A DNA stretch of 64,000 nucleotides from Hetaerina americana (taxonomy: Eukaryota; Arthropoda; Insecta; Odonata; Calopterygidae), in assembly GCA_022747635.1 (NCBI GenBank), contig JAKTNV010000041.1, positions 3,121,001-3,185,000 on the forward strand. Direction: 5' to 3'. The translations under genes and the position numbers were made by a program. Position 1 is the stretch's first letter. Each line of letters begins with the position of its first letter. Positions 45,211 through 57,046 of the stretch are shown one piece after another. Below the pieces are notes generated by a model. The model was not told where the DNA came from. It did not search any database and saw only the letters and a program-made list of their open reading frames with translations.

Positions 45211-46372
45211 TCAAATTAAATTGCCTCCCTCAATCAGCTAATAGCTTGAGCAGAATTATATGCCTCCGAACACTACCAAGACGTTTTCTCTAGTGCTCCG
45301 CAGCTTGTTTAGCAAATCTCTCCCTCTCTCTCTGGATCTCTTTTCGTAGACATTTTATGGTAATCGCCCACCTAGTGTTTTTAACTTGAAGGGCAAACTA
45401 ATTTAACCTCGCCGCCATGCAAGCAACTGGCTCCCCAAGGACGTGAAGTACGGGGAACATTTGCTGTAATCAGCTCTCACTTTTTAACGACAACGCCTTC
45501 AAAAAGAGAAGTGAGATCCAGAAGAACACATGGAGTAGAATTTGAAATGGCTCTTAACATTCCTTCGTTTTTTAAAGGCCGTTCATCAGACCGAAATAAC
45601 CAACTGGTTACTTAAGAAGTCCACACTCACTTCACAGGCTTTTCGAAAACACCCGAGGATTCTCTGGTGTTACGTGCATTACTACACTCGTGTGTTACTA
45701 CACTCTGCGATTTAAATCCGTGATGCTTAATCCTTAAATGAATTTTTCGAGCAGCACCAACGAGCAGTTGCTTGAACATCACGGCCACGCCCCCCTGCCC
45801 TTCCAGTGCAAATTAGTGAAACACAAAACACCGCTCGCGTCCGAGGATGGATTCAAACCGTCGGCGTTTTGTGATGGCCGGTGAAGACACTGACCGCTCT
45901 CCGGGTAAACCCGCCGCCGACACTGCAGAGGTCGTTTAATACGATGTGGCTGGCCTGGGAGCATCACGGGTCGTTAGGCAACGGGTAGGGCCGGAGAGAT
46001 AAGCCCCAGGATGGGTCCGGGACGGGGGAGGACGTGGGTATGAGGGAGGAGGGGGCCGGAGTTCCGGGTTCCGTGCGGTGAGGGGAGATTTTATTAGTCA
46101 AGTTCCGAAATAAGTAAGCTGGAAGGACGCGACCCAACTTTGCCCCGGGGCCGAGAGAAAAGTGCATGGTCCCAGCCAAGAAGGCCCCTTGAGCTGAAAC
46201 TTCTATTCCATTGCTATAAATAATGCATAATTAAATACGGGATAAAAACGTAAAACCAAGAATAAGTCTTTTTATCATTAGTTTTACAGCATATGTCTAT
46301 AACCGGCGAATTTAGTATCCCCTACATTTGTGAGAATGCCTGTTGAATTCAAGTAAAATAATCATTATTATA
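45211..46372. other. Anonymous sequence with a possible tRNA-like SINE segment
   Basis: On the minus strand, 45850-45925 has 'ggtttgaatcc', a near-consensus pol III B box, about 45 bp after a weak A-box-like stretch. This could be a tRNA-derived SINE head, but no clear tail or second copy was seen. The rest is unrecognised. Confidence 0.3.
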
Positions 46373-46373
46373 C

Positions 46374-46760
46374 ATATACAGGGTGGAGCAGAATGGACTT
46401 CTTGATATGACGGGTGAATTGTGAACCAATCAAGATAATTAATGAAGGTTTTCACTTCTGGCAACTGCATCATATTCAATGCCATATCCAATTCAAGGTC
46501 CTTGGTCGAATTTTTAAATCGAGGCTTCGTGATTTTCCCTAAGAAAAAAGTCATATGGGCTCTTGTACGGGGTGCGAGGGGGCCACGGAACATCCCCTCG
46601 GAACAAGGGGATCAGGCGGACGGGATATTGTTCTTGCAGGATTTGGCGCGAACGACGGGCGGTATGAGAAATGGCACCACCGTCCTGTTCAAACCAAAAG
46701 GCGTCTGTGTCTAATTCCTCACCATACTCTTCCATTTTGAAAGTAATCAAGACCCAATAA
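46374..46760 (-). mobile_element. Tc1/mariner-type element fragment, second copy
   Basis: The left end TATACAGGGTGGAGC resembles the ends of the element at 6953-7884. The minus strand encodes KMEEYGEELDTDAFWFEQDG and GDVPWPPRTPYKSPYDFFLR, then ENHEASI. The SPD aspartate is changed to PYKSP, so a catalytic-site residue is altered. It is truncated near 46745, just past the EEYGEE block, so the N-terminal half and right TIR are absent. Confidence 0.8.
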
Positions 46761-47725
46761 TGCTCAATTAAAGCCGGATTGTCGTTCGCTACAAAGAAAT
46801 TTGCTCAAAAGACATAACCGCCACTGCGCTTTACATGAGTTCTGGTGTGTGTTGTCACTGTGTCATGGTTCCAGGTCTCACTTGCACATCTGGGGACACA
46901 GACTGAAATTATGGCCGGCATCGCTGTGTGGCAGTCCTTCATTTCCCTCTCTCTCTCTCTCGGGTGAGGTATCTTCAAACTGACGAGGTGCCCGATGAGG
47001 TGGCAACCTCCGGGGTATGATTCAAAATACTCTTATGAGTGAATTTTGCCAAATATTAAGCGAGACAATGCATTTATTCAGTACACAACCAGAGACTCCA
47101 ATCATGAGTCACGTTTCAAAATAACGTTCAAAATAACCACAGTTAGTTTGTTGGTCCATGGTGAGAGTTGCTTTAACAAATTAATAATTTCTGTCGTGGA
47201 AAAAATAACTGACTAGCTATAGTTAATGAAACAGACTCATGTTTTACACCAGCGAAGCAAACAACAACTCGTCGTTTTGCAGCCTACGTACTTATTACGT
47301 TAATTGAACATTTTCTCCCGATATTATGCTTTAGGATATTACCCATCAATATGGAATCATCAGTAGAGGAAACCAAATTAGCAGCACCAGGAAAATACGC
47401 AAGAGATTTTTTATCTATTTTCACGGTTATTTTCCTATTCTGACCCCTGCGCGGAGGCGAATCACCGCCATCAATTCTTAAACTTTCAAACGATGTCAGG
47501 TTAGCAACAATGAGATAGAAATGTGATAACTTGGGGACTTATTGGTTGTTGCTGAAATTTGTTGAGGAGTTCTTGAAAACATTTTGTGAACCTGAGGAGT
47601 GATTTTCTCTCGTATCCAGAGTTGGATGCATAACGTCTCCTTGTTTGAATTGCAGGTCGCTTGTTCCTTAAGTATCAATTATTTTCCTCTTCTTATTCAC
47701 CTTGCTATTGTTAGCAATTTAAAGT
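46761..47725. other. Anonymous sequence with a (CT)n run
   Basis: A (CT)n run at about 46944-46961. No coding recognised. Confidence 0.35.
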
Positions 47726-47945
47726 GTTCGAGTTGTCTTGGCCCCCTCCCCGGACGCCGAAAATTGTCGCTGGGTTTGTCGCCATTATCGTTGCTGTGGC
47801 GTTGCCGCGCATTAAGTGGAGAAGACGCTTTGCTGGCATGGTAAGTAGTGCGGCGGCGGCATTGAGGGGGAGGGGGCGGAGGGTGGGGCGAGAGTGTGCG
47901 TACGTACGTCGAGGGGCGGGTGGCGTGCGGTGGCGCCACTCTGAT
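47726..47945. other. Short GC-rich island
   Basis: CpG-rich, motif-free. Confidence 0.3.
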
Positions 47946-50050
47946 TAATGTGGAATGGGAGAGAGCGCTCTCACCCGTGAATTACGGCCCAAGACTTTCG
48001 GGGAATTGTAGTCAGGACATCTTTGCATGATAAATGAAAATCCCAAACCAGGTCGTACTTAGTTTGGTGGTAATTACCTTTTGACGCACTTATTTGCAAT
48101 ATAACCACATGACTAGGTCATTTGACCTCTGATTCCACTTTTAATGTTAAATTTTGTTAAATATGATATAATAAATATCATTTAAAACTAATTTTAAGCT
48201 AATTTTAATCGAATAATAGCAATTTTCCACTGCATAATAGAAAATCTAGCGGAGAGTTGCTACGACCCGTTCTTTATAATGTTCGAATTCCACCACATCA
48301 CGCCTGAAACTGCTCAATTTAATTTCAAGTCAGCGATACCCGTCGCAAGTAATTAGGTAATTTGACATCCAAATGTTTCCTTCATAGAGCTGATACCAAG
48401 AAATGAATATTAATATCTCGTATGTCTTTGGACTTCTCAAATCCGACCACGTGGCTCCCTCATTTAAAATTGATAAAGGATAGATAAAGGAGGACATTTT
48501 ATTATTTAAAAATTAGGTTTAACAACTTTCACTCAGTGGTTCCTACAGTATATTTGTGTCCATTCATTGCCTTGTACATGTGAGATACGCAATGCAGCCA
48601 CTTGTTTTTATATTTAAACTAGAATGAGCATTCAGTCAATATGAAAGAAATTTCAGCGTCTTCTGAAAAATTGCTTAAAACATCACTGCTTCTCAACTTT
48701 GTAGCATGAGTTTAGAAGTTATTTGAAAAGAATAACAATAAATTTAAACGATTTACCTGAAAACTTCGGCGGAAAATCGCAGAAAAATCGGAACCAAAAA
48801 TATAAATAGTTAGAAATTGCTTTTTTTAAAGGTGGTATCAGTATTAGCTAAAATAATAAATCCTAATCACGAATTCTGACTGCTAAAGTTTTTGTTTACT
48901 GGGTCTTAATTCATATAAGTATCTAAAAACTTATACTCACAATAACGAGCGTTACCCTTAACATATAAATAACATCCTTACTCTTATTATTTCAATATAA
49001 TTTTGCACTCACATTAAGATATAATCTTAAACTTCTCCCGCTCCGAAACATGTAATGTGCATGCATATGAAATGCAAGAGCGCATACGAAAACGAAGATC
49101 CAGCGCTTAGCGGTCGAAATGTACAACGGAGATTTTCATAACGAGCACATACCTCAGCGAATGTCTTCACGTGAATTTGAGCGTTTACAAATATCAACCA
49201 TCCATTCATTCTATGTGGTACATGGTAACAATATGCAATGTGTTGAAATGGCCTAAAATATGGCCCATACCAACTTTCACAAAGCTAACCGCTCTAAGCC
49301 ACACACGATCGAGTTCCAAAGGTAATCGCCTACCTCGTGGTGATCCAATACTCTTGCAGCGCGTACTCAAGGCTAACTAACAACGATATAACAAAGAGGC
49401 ACGCAAGAAGGAAGAGGCATTTAGAATTTGCATTAAAAACGCTAATGACGCCACGAAAACTATGAAGGGATGGATTTATGCTAATGAATTCTTTTAAGAA
49501 CATACGAGTGCGAATAATATACGTCACCAAAAAGGACATGGCTAGCAGGAAAATTTAAAAAAAGTAAGGGGGATAATAAAATAATGAGACCAATGACGCC
49601 ATTAGCCAGGGTTAGTCGTTGCTTGTGGAAACAGGGGAAGAGTTTAGAATGATATGGTAATCACGTCGAAGACACTTGTCATACTCCTGGGAAGTGGCAA
49701 TAGATCAAACAATATCAGTTCGATGACTACGGCGCATTGAGAGACTGGTGTCAGTATTCCTAAAGCCAATGTTAACAAGTCAATGTAATTTGCATATGCG
49801 GATTCAGCACTTGCTTTTTTCTCAAATCGCCAAGTGCGCAACATTGGAATTTTTATATTACATTTAAGACGCTTACATATTACATACAATCGACTTATAA
49901 TTTTGAGCAATGGGCTCCAGAACAACCGAATAAGTAAATTCGCAGAGAAGCGTTCACCTGGCACCAGATAGCATCAAAAGAAGAGGTGATCATCCAACAG
50001 AAGCGGCAGTCATGCCCCAAATTGGTTTGTATGTGTGCAGAGCAGAAAGT
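47946..50050. other. AT-rich anonymous sequence with old CR1 scraps
   Basis: At 48285-48325 'ttccaccacatcacg' matches the CR1 fragment at 9757. At 49260-49385 the minus strand reads SLEYALQEYW, then in another frame LELDRVWLRAVSFVK, a decayed CR1 C-terminus. Otherwise nothing is recognised. Confidence 0.45.
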
Positions 50051-50720
50051 GCGGATGCGTTGAAAATAACGCACATGGTCTGTGACGGGACGGGAAGGTC
50101 GGCAACACGGCGCTCGGAATATTCACGGAACAGCTGACGCGCGCTCAGCACAGCCGCCTCCCCATGGGGCAGGGGGCGGATGAGAGGGGGGAAGCGGGGC
50201 CTTGCCGTGCTACTTCTCCTAGACCCACTAGGAGACACGCCAAAGGCCGGTATAAATAAGGGGGCGTGGCCGGCGGATGGGTGCGGGGCCAGGGGGGACG
50301 AGGAGGCGGGGGAAAGGGGGGAGAGCCACCCTCGTGGGGTGCCCCCCGGAGCACTCCCCGTGATACATCGGAGGACCCCACGAATATGGAGTGCATCCCT
50401 TTCCCGGAAGCCGGCCCTTTTTCTTGCCCCCACCCGGGCGCCGACGTCGCCGCCGTTAATCTCTCGGCCCGCCCGAGGGTTTCTCCCACCCTCTCGCTTT
50501 GAGGCGCGTGGGTGGCCGTGGTCCCTTTCACTCGCCCACACCCCCAATTTGTTACCCTCCCCGGCTTCGGCCCAAGGAAACCTCTCTTCGGCCACCCTCC
50601 CTCCGCCACCTCCAGATTAATATTCTTGCTCCGAAACACTTTGGTCCCAAGACACTGCGCCGGCCGCGCAGTCAACTGTTAACAGGGGCAGGCCCCTTGG
50701 TCTCTGGGAACAAGGAGCCC
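50051..50720. other. GC-rich island with a TATA-like element
   Basis: A CpG-rich island. 'ggtataaataag' at 50249-50260 sits directly upstream of a GGGCGTGGC box. It could be a plus-strand promoter, but no downstream coding start is recognisable. Confidence 0.35.
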
Positions 50721-51950
50721 TTCTTCCTCGCTGTCACGGTCATGCTGCGAATGCCCTCGCGAAATAACACCACGAACTAGTAGAACGCAATTGCAGGAGA
50801 AAAGAAGACTAACGGAGATCAGTCTGTCACAGCTCATCTATTTAATTGAAACAGTTGTGAAATTTCACCATCGGTATCTATCGTCCTTGATTTTACACAC
50901 AGAACATAACAATCTGCTAATTACGCTTATTTGTACTTGTAGCGTTTCATATTTTTACCCATTCCAGACGAAGAGAGAAATGCCTTCCCCAGTCCCCATC
51001 TACTGACTATTCCCACCTAATCCACACAACAAATTATCATAGGCTTAGCTATATGGTGCTACGCACCCCTAAATAGTTTACGGTGCAAGCCACCAAGGCG
51101 CACACTGAGTAGACGCAGCGGATTGAGCCTTGTTATGGCCAATGGCTCGTATTATCATTGCCAGTCACTCACAGTTCTCACCACAAACCATTGACTCAAT
51201 ACAGCTCTCTCTACGGAATATGCAAATTTATTTTTACATTGTATCTCCGTTGTTTTATTCTGGTATCAGTCCTACCCCGAGATGCAAAGATAGCTCTAGA
51301 GCACTTTTCATTAGTTTTTCCTGGCAAAATTTCATAGAATACATTAACATACACGCTGAAAATGAGAGAAGTAACGCTACAGCGATAGTTATATTCCGTT
51401 CAAAGAAATACCGGCACATTATGGTTAAATAAACGGTTGAAAACATGTAAAGATATCAAATAAGTATGTAAAAAATGTGCGTGCAAACAAACCTCATTGT
51501 ATGAGTATTTGAATCGTGATTTAAACTCCAAATTTGGAAGGATGGGCCGATACAACGTTCTCCACGAAAACATCCCGAAAGGTTCCCTCCCTCCATGCAT
51601 CATTCAAAAAAGAACCCACTCGAAATTCCTGTAAGTGTAAGAAGATTTCATTGAGAAAGGCACGCCTTATATTAACCACAGTATTAACACTTGCGATAAA
51701 TATTACAAAACCCTCTTAAAGTATTTCAGGCATTAATTGAGCCAATTTAAACTACACGATCCATGCCGGTTAAAGACTTCAAATAAATCAGATTTTGGAT
51801 AAAATCTGTTCTGCATACGTGCTAAAATGCCCACCCATAAAAAATAGTCAAGAGCACTCGAGGAGTTCAAATTCAACAGCAGAGATCAGGAAATGGTTTA
51901 AGGGAATGACGAAGATCCGACTGGGAAAAAATAACAAACGGGGGAGGTTA
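50721..51950. other. AT-rich anonymous sequence
   Basis: A CR1-tail-like 'ggtgcaagccaccaagg' lies at about 51080-51097. Nothing else is recognised. Confidence 0.35.
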
Positions 51951-52910
51951 TAACCGGGAGAGGGGCTGCAAAAATGTTCACCGTCCCTCGACGCCTACCG
52001 CACGCCGTGCCCTCGAAAGCCCCGACTGCAGGTTGAGGCCCCGCCGGCGGCCGCATATGCCCTCCCCCACGCCTCGTAAACCCCCTCTCTTATTCAAGCA
52101 GCTCGTCTGAGGGCCCCGCGGCGGAGGTAATGACAGAAGCATTCCGAAGGTAGAGTTAAAAGCCCGAAACCCAGAGCAGAGATGAGTTCAAATGTGGAGG
52201 GGGTGGGAGGACGGTTGGAGGGGGTGGGGAGGGGGGGGTGGCCTGAGAGAGAAATGCAAAACTGTCCCGTGATATAAAGGAGCGAGGGGCAGAAATGTAT
52301 TATTCAGTCGGAGAGGCAGTCGCTCGGAATGCGCGTCCGCATAATTCCAGTCGCTGCAACGCACGGGGACTCCAAGGAATGGAAACAAAAGAAGGCGAAC
52401 GGATCGGATAAGGGAAGGATCGTTGGGCCGCTCGCCCGCAGCAAGCAGGTGGGGCGGGCCGCACCGCACGTAGCTGGGGCTCACGTCGGATAATATCCCC
52501 CCGGACAGGGAGAGGGATGCCACCCCTCGAGTGAAACAAAACGGGATCCGCTGGAGAATTCCAGACCCAGCCATTTCGCCACCGCCGACCATTTCATATT
52601 ATTAAGACAATGCCCAAGGAGGGGTCGGGAGAGGAGCCCCGACCACCCCCCCTTTGGTTGCCGAGCCCCGCGAGCGGAAAGAGGCGGGGAATGACATTCC
52701 CAAATCCCACTCCTTACGCACTCGGAGCCCGACGACGGCATTCGCTTGGGGGTTGGAAGGGGGGGGAGTGGGGGGGGTGGAGGCTGCATTATTGTGTCCA
52801 CGCGCGGGCCCCCCCCTTTGGAAACCAGCGAGGAACACGGGGGAGAAAGGCCCCCTCTCGCCCGAGGGGGGCCTTTCCACCCGGTCTCCCACCCATTCCA
52901 TCTCCGATGT
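51951..52910. other. 1-kb GC-rich island
   Basis: CpG-rich with several G and C runs. Open frames on both strands are Pro/Gly/Arg-rich and motif-free. A candidate core promoter lies inside (see 52273-52309). Confidence 0.4.
52273..52309 (+). promoter_or_regulatory. Candidate core promoter: TATA box plus Inr
   Basis: TATAAAGG at 52273-52280 is followed by TTCAGTC at 52303-52309, a perfect match to the arthropod initiator TCAGTY. The A of the initiator is 33 bp from the first T of the TATA box, close to the canonical spacing. In a GC-rich island such a pair is less likely by chance than in AT-rich DNA. No transcript or gene is visible downstream. Confidence 0.35.
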
Positions 52911-53560
52911 TTGCAGAACAATTTCTCGTTAGGGAAACAGGAAAGGGACGGGGATACAACTATTTTTCATCTTTAGGAAATGTTACACCTGAGAAATGGA
53001 TGCGTATTTTACGAAGAAATAGGACATCGTTGGCGTGCCGATTGTTTTCAACCATTTTAAAGTGTTTCTTACACCAAAAATTCGTTTTCACTTGATTAAT
53101 TAATATCTCTTCATTTGGTTGTATTTTGTGATAACGTGGGCGTTGAATATCTAAAGATGAAACCATTTACGCCGGACTCCCGCCCCGTAGAGAGGTCTCG
53201 CTCCACATTTGTCGTTTTTGGCCCGAATCACTCCCTCCCTGCGCTAATTTCCGATTCCTAGACCACAGTTCTCATCGCGGCTCCATCCTGCTCATTTTTG
53301 GGCTGAGAATAGGAATAGGACAACTTCTGAAGACGGTTTTCTGAGAAATATTTGCGGCAATAGTGTATCTTATTCAGTGTGTCCTGTGAAAAAGAAATCA
53401 ACATGAAATGTACCAAGTAATATTTCCTATTTTGTATTAAGTTCAGCTATGCAGTACTTTGATAATATTACACTTGGGCGCTTAAAAAAAGCTCTGTGGG
53501 AAATGGATCACGACAATTTCCAAAAGATTTGGTGCAACATGTTATAAAATCAAAATATAT
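52911..53560. other. AT-rich anonymous sequence
   Basis: Nothing recognised. Confidence 0.35.
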
Positions 53561-53564
53561 TACT

Positions 53565-55186
53565 GCCGCACAAATATATAAAAACACAGATGTAGATTTT
53601 TAGACCATAGAGACACAAAGAAAGGACACTCACAATATGTTGTTTGACGTTTCGTCGGCTCGGCCGTCGTCTTCAGAATGGCGTTCTCGGGAAAGAGCGG
53701 AGAGGACATGTGCGGAAGGGAGGTGAGGGAAGGAGAGGTAAGGGACCAATAGGAGATGGACAAGGGGGTGGGAGGGGATATGTAGGCAGCCATATAATGC
53801 ATTCAGTGGGATTGGTTCCGCCCGGGGGGTTTAAATGACTGGGCCACCCAAATATGCACCATTTCGCGGGTTCTAACCTCTAGTTTACTAGCAGATTCGG
53901 GAAGGATTTCAATCGCCGAAACGGAGAAGCAGCCGTCAAACGATTGATTGTGGGAAGCGGTGTGAGTAGGGATGGGATAATTAAGAATGGTGGGAGATTT
54001 GGTGGAATATTGGTGGTTAATCATGCAGAGGGAAAGTGCGGTCGTGCATACGCCCACGTAGTAGGCAGGGCAGAAGTTACAGGAGAGGCGATTTATAATA
54101 TTTTTTGAGGTACAGCTGGCGACCGGTTGGAAGTTGGTACTGAGTGAGAGGGAGGGTCTTAGGAGATGACAACATTAGCAGCGCGGGTGGTTGCATAGTG
54201 TGGATAGGGGCGGGGGAGAGACTGGGGTGCTCGCAGATGGTTTTGTTGACTTGAAGATGTCACGCAAGTTCGACGGGCGTTTAAACGAAACAGAGGGGCA
54301 ATGTGGGAATACAAGTGATGTGGACTGCGTGTTATTAATAATTGGGAAGAGGTCACGGATTAAATGTTTAATTTTTTTGTGTTCCGGGGAAGAAAGTGGT
54401 GATAAGATTAGGGCATTTTGGGCGGTTTGGTTTCGGGAGGGGAGTGTATTGGGTTGACGGTTTGAGGATTTTACTATTTAGTAGTTTTTCAGGGTACCCA
54501 CACTTTCTAAGAGAGTCATGCAGCTGGTCCAAGTATTTCTGTTGGGAGGGGGTGTTGTTGCAGAGACGGAAGCCACAGATAGAGAGTGAGAATGGGATGG
54601 AGCGCTTTGTGTGAGGTGGATGGCAGCTGTCGAAATGAATGTATTTTTGCTTATTAGTTGGTTTATTGTGGACTGAGGTGTGAAACGTGTTGTTTTGGAG
54701 GTGAATGTCGATATCTAGGAAAGTGATATTCGAGTCGGATATAGAAGAAGTGAACGATACTGAGGAGGAGGAGTTGAGAGAGGAAATAAAAGAGGATAAA
54801 GTTTCGCGTCCGTGGGACCAAAGGAGGAAAATATAATCGATATAGCGGGCCCAGAAGAGCGGTTTGAGGATTTGTCGTTGCAGAAAGTCATGTTCTAGTT
54901 TACCAATAAAAAGATTGGCGTATGCAGGAGCCATACGCGTGCCCATTGCAGTGCCTTTTATTTGAAAAATAACTTTGTCGTTGAATTGAAAAGTATTTTT
55001 GGTGAGAACGATTCGGCTCAGTTCGATGAGGTAATCTGTGGATGGGGTGTGTGGTGTCGATCGTAGGGAAAGATAATATTTCAGAGCTTCTAAGCCTTCT
55101 TTGTTAGGAATGGGGGTGCACAGAATGTAACGTCTATCGTGGCCATGAGAATGGTCGTGTTGTGCGGAATTAGGATTAATATCTTT
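53565..55186 (-). mobile_element. Penelope-like element, longest copy (RT and endonuclease)
   Basis: Minus-strand PLE with most of the RT, a decayed GIY-YIG endonuclease and the 3' UTR shared with the copy at 44.3 kb. The UTR carries the hammerhead-like CTGAAGA (53670-53676) and GAAA (53650-53653) around a GC-rich stem. The 5' end stops at a junction with a LINE at about 55187. The start of the RT is missing. Confidence 0.9.
53803..54367 (-). pseudogene. PLE GIY-YIG endonuclease remnant
   Basis: Split over two frames. The upstream part holds a frameshifted linker and cysteine cluster (about 54160-54356; in the right frame it parallels the copy at 44.9 kb). The downstream part has GVCTTALSLCMINHQYSTKS, SVSAIEILPESASKLEVRTR and VHIWVAQSFKPPGRN. 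The expected glutamate before CTT (VGE) is valine here. At least two frame breaks disable it. Confidence 0.85.
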
Positions 55187-55192
55187 TCCCAC
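54368..55192 (-). pseudogene. PLE reverse transcriptase, 5'-truncated, active-site mutated
   Basis: An open frame of 274 codons. The PLE signature IFQIKGTAMGTRMAPAYANL lies at about residues 75-94. The catalytic block is FWARYIDYIFLLW at about 113-125. In active PLEs this box is RY(V/I)DD(I/L)F. Here the second aspartate is tyrosine (GAT to TAT), so polymerisation should be lost although the frame is open. Later blocks (NITFLDIDI, VHNKPTNKQKYIHFDSCHP, YLDQLHDSLRKCGYP) match the RT thumb/linker. The frame ends at 54368, before the endonuclease. Confidence 0.9.
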
Positions 55193-55720
55193 ATTTTCCT
55201 AAACATTTCAGTAGTTCCGCAGGAATGTTATCCACCCAACGGCTTTATTTAGCTTCATCTCCCTCAATGCCCTCTCTATCTCATCGTCGAGTATGCCTGG
55301 ACCTAAGCTATCTTCCTCCATGTAATATTCCTTTTCTATGTCTAACTTTGTTGTTCATTGGTAACAATTCTTTGCTATACAGTTTTTCTATATATTCCAT
55401 CTCCCTATGATCTTTTCTATGACAACTATTACCTTAACCGCCTTATCTCTAACTGTTAGCATACATCTTCTTTTCTTACTTCCCGACAATGATTTAACTT
55501 TGCTGTATGGCGAACAAATTTCACCCTTCCCCTGCAAACTTTCCACATCCTCACCCTGCGTCTTCCACCATGCTTCTTTTGCTTTATTTGTTGCCCGCCT
55601 CAATTGATTATTAAACGTTTTGTACTTCCTCCTTCCAAACGCTGTATTGCTTCAAGTTTTTCTCGATTTATGTGGTGATCATCCTCTTTGAACACGGCGT
55701 AATTCTTATTCAACTATCAC
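55187..55720 (-). mobile_element. LINE fragment (EEP/'FADDQA' family), pre-RT region
   Basis: Closely parallels 44015-44283 ('cccacattttcctaaacatt', 'atctcatcgtcgagtatgcc') and continues further 5'. It encodes RRATNKAKEAWWKTQGEDVE, then SPYSKVKSLSGSKKRRC and LTVRDKAVKVI, the linker between endonuclease and RT. Its low-coordinate edge coincides with the PLE 5' end. Confidence 0.8.
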
Positions 55721-56790
55721 ATTCGATGAATTGGAAGCACGGTCGGGAGTCATGTTCAAGATGTCAGCCTAGTAAAATTGCGAGTATTTCCGACCTACTC
55801 TTTCCTTGATGAAAGAAGGCACTTTCCTTTTCCACACAGAGTAATTATATTACGACCTGGATTTAGTTGCTGCGTCACATCTTCAGGGCCTTGACCGATT
55901 AAGGGGCCAGAATAATATTTCCCGACCAAGGTTGGGTAATATTTGGGTAAACATTAGTCTTGTGTGCATTAAATTCCTGCCACGTACCCTAGCGGTGGCT
56001 TGTAAGGTACTAAAATATCTAACATATCTTATTATAAAATATAATCATCATAATTCAAACTAAGAAATTGAAATGCAAATGACTTCATTTTGAAACATTT
56101 CTTTATTCAAATCAATCGGAATATCGCTTATTAACAGACATTTAATTATAACAAACACGGAGCGGGGCCTCGATGTTAGGGTGGGATAAGACATTGGATT
56201 GATAGCCTGAAGGTTGCTGGTTCGAATCTCAATAACTTCAATTTTTTTCCACCCGCAGCATCTAGAGAATAATTGGTTTTACTTAAATGCATGCTCTTCC
56301 ACTAACCTAATGTGCTTTGTTATAATAACCCATTATTTCCGAATGACCTCATTCGAGTTCTGTTCATCTGTTTTTAGTTTCCCTTCCAACCCTCGTCCCT
56401 CTCCGTGGGGGAAAATTCCTGCTACCTGCAACGTTGGGTCGCATTCCCTGCCTTTTACAGTGTCCTCGGGGGGTAGAGTGTTTTGTGGTGCATTTTCATG
56501 TGGTAGTGGTGTTTCACATTCTTGCTTGTTGTGTCATGGCTTGCGTGTGGTAGGATGGCTTTCGTGCTACATCCTGGGGTGCAGATTTTTGTTGGTTTAT
56601 GGCATATGTGTTTGCATTGGTGTTGGATGAAGGGATTTTTGCATGAGTGTGTGTGCTGCTGTGGGTGTAATTTTCCATGTTATTGTTTTGCATGTGGTAT
56701 CGTTCCTTTTTCCGGTTGGTGACCTAACACCCCCGCCACACGCCCTTGCGGTGACTTTCGGGGTATTATGTAGATTTAGATGTAGATATT
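55721..56790 (+). other. Anonymous sequence containing a tRNA-like B box and a CR1-type 3' tail
   Basis: A CR1-tail-like scrap lies at 55968-56010 ('attcctgccacgtaccc'). 'ggttcgaatc' at 56219-56228 is a consensus pol III B box with a plausible A box about 35-45 bp upstream. The GT-rich 56380-56710 is unrecognised. At 56712-56790 a clear CR1-type end reads 'ggtgacctaacacccccgcc' and then 'gtagatttagatgtagat'. A tRNA-headed, CR1-tailed SINE is conceivable, but about 480 bp separates head and tail. Confidence 0.4.
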
Positions 56791-57046
56791 GAAAAGCATA
56801 CGAAAAACATTTTATATACAGGATTAATGGATACTTAGAATGTTTTTTCACCTGCGCAATTGCCAGTGAATTTGGGAGGACACAGGTAATTCTCTTCGCA
56901 GTATTTCGTCAAATTAGCCAAAACAACTGGTTCTTGTGTGGTTCGTCTTTGAGAACATTTAATTCTCTGACGCGCGAAACTTAAATGCCCTTCATATTTC
57001 CTCTAGTCTCAAACAATTCCAGCATTCCTTTCTCAATTAAATCTTA

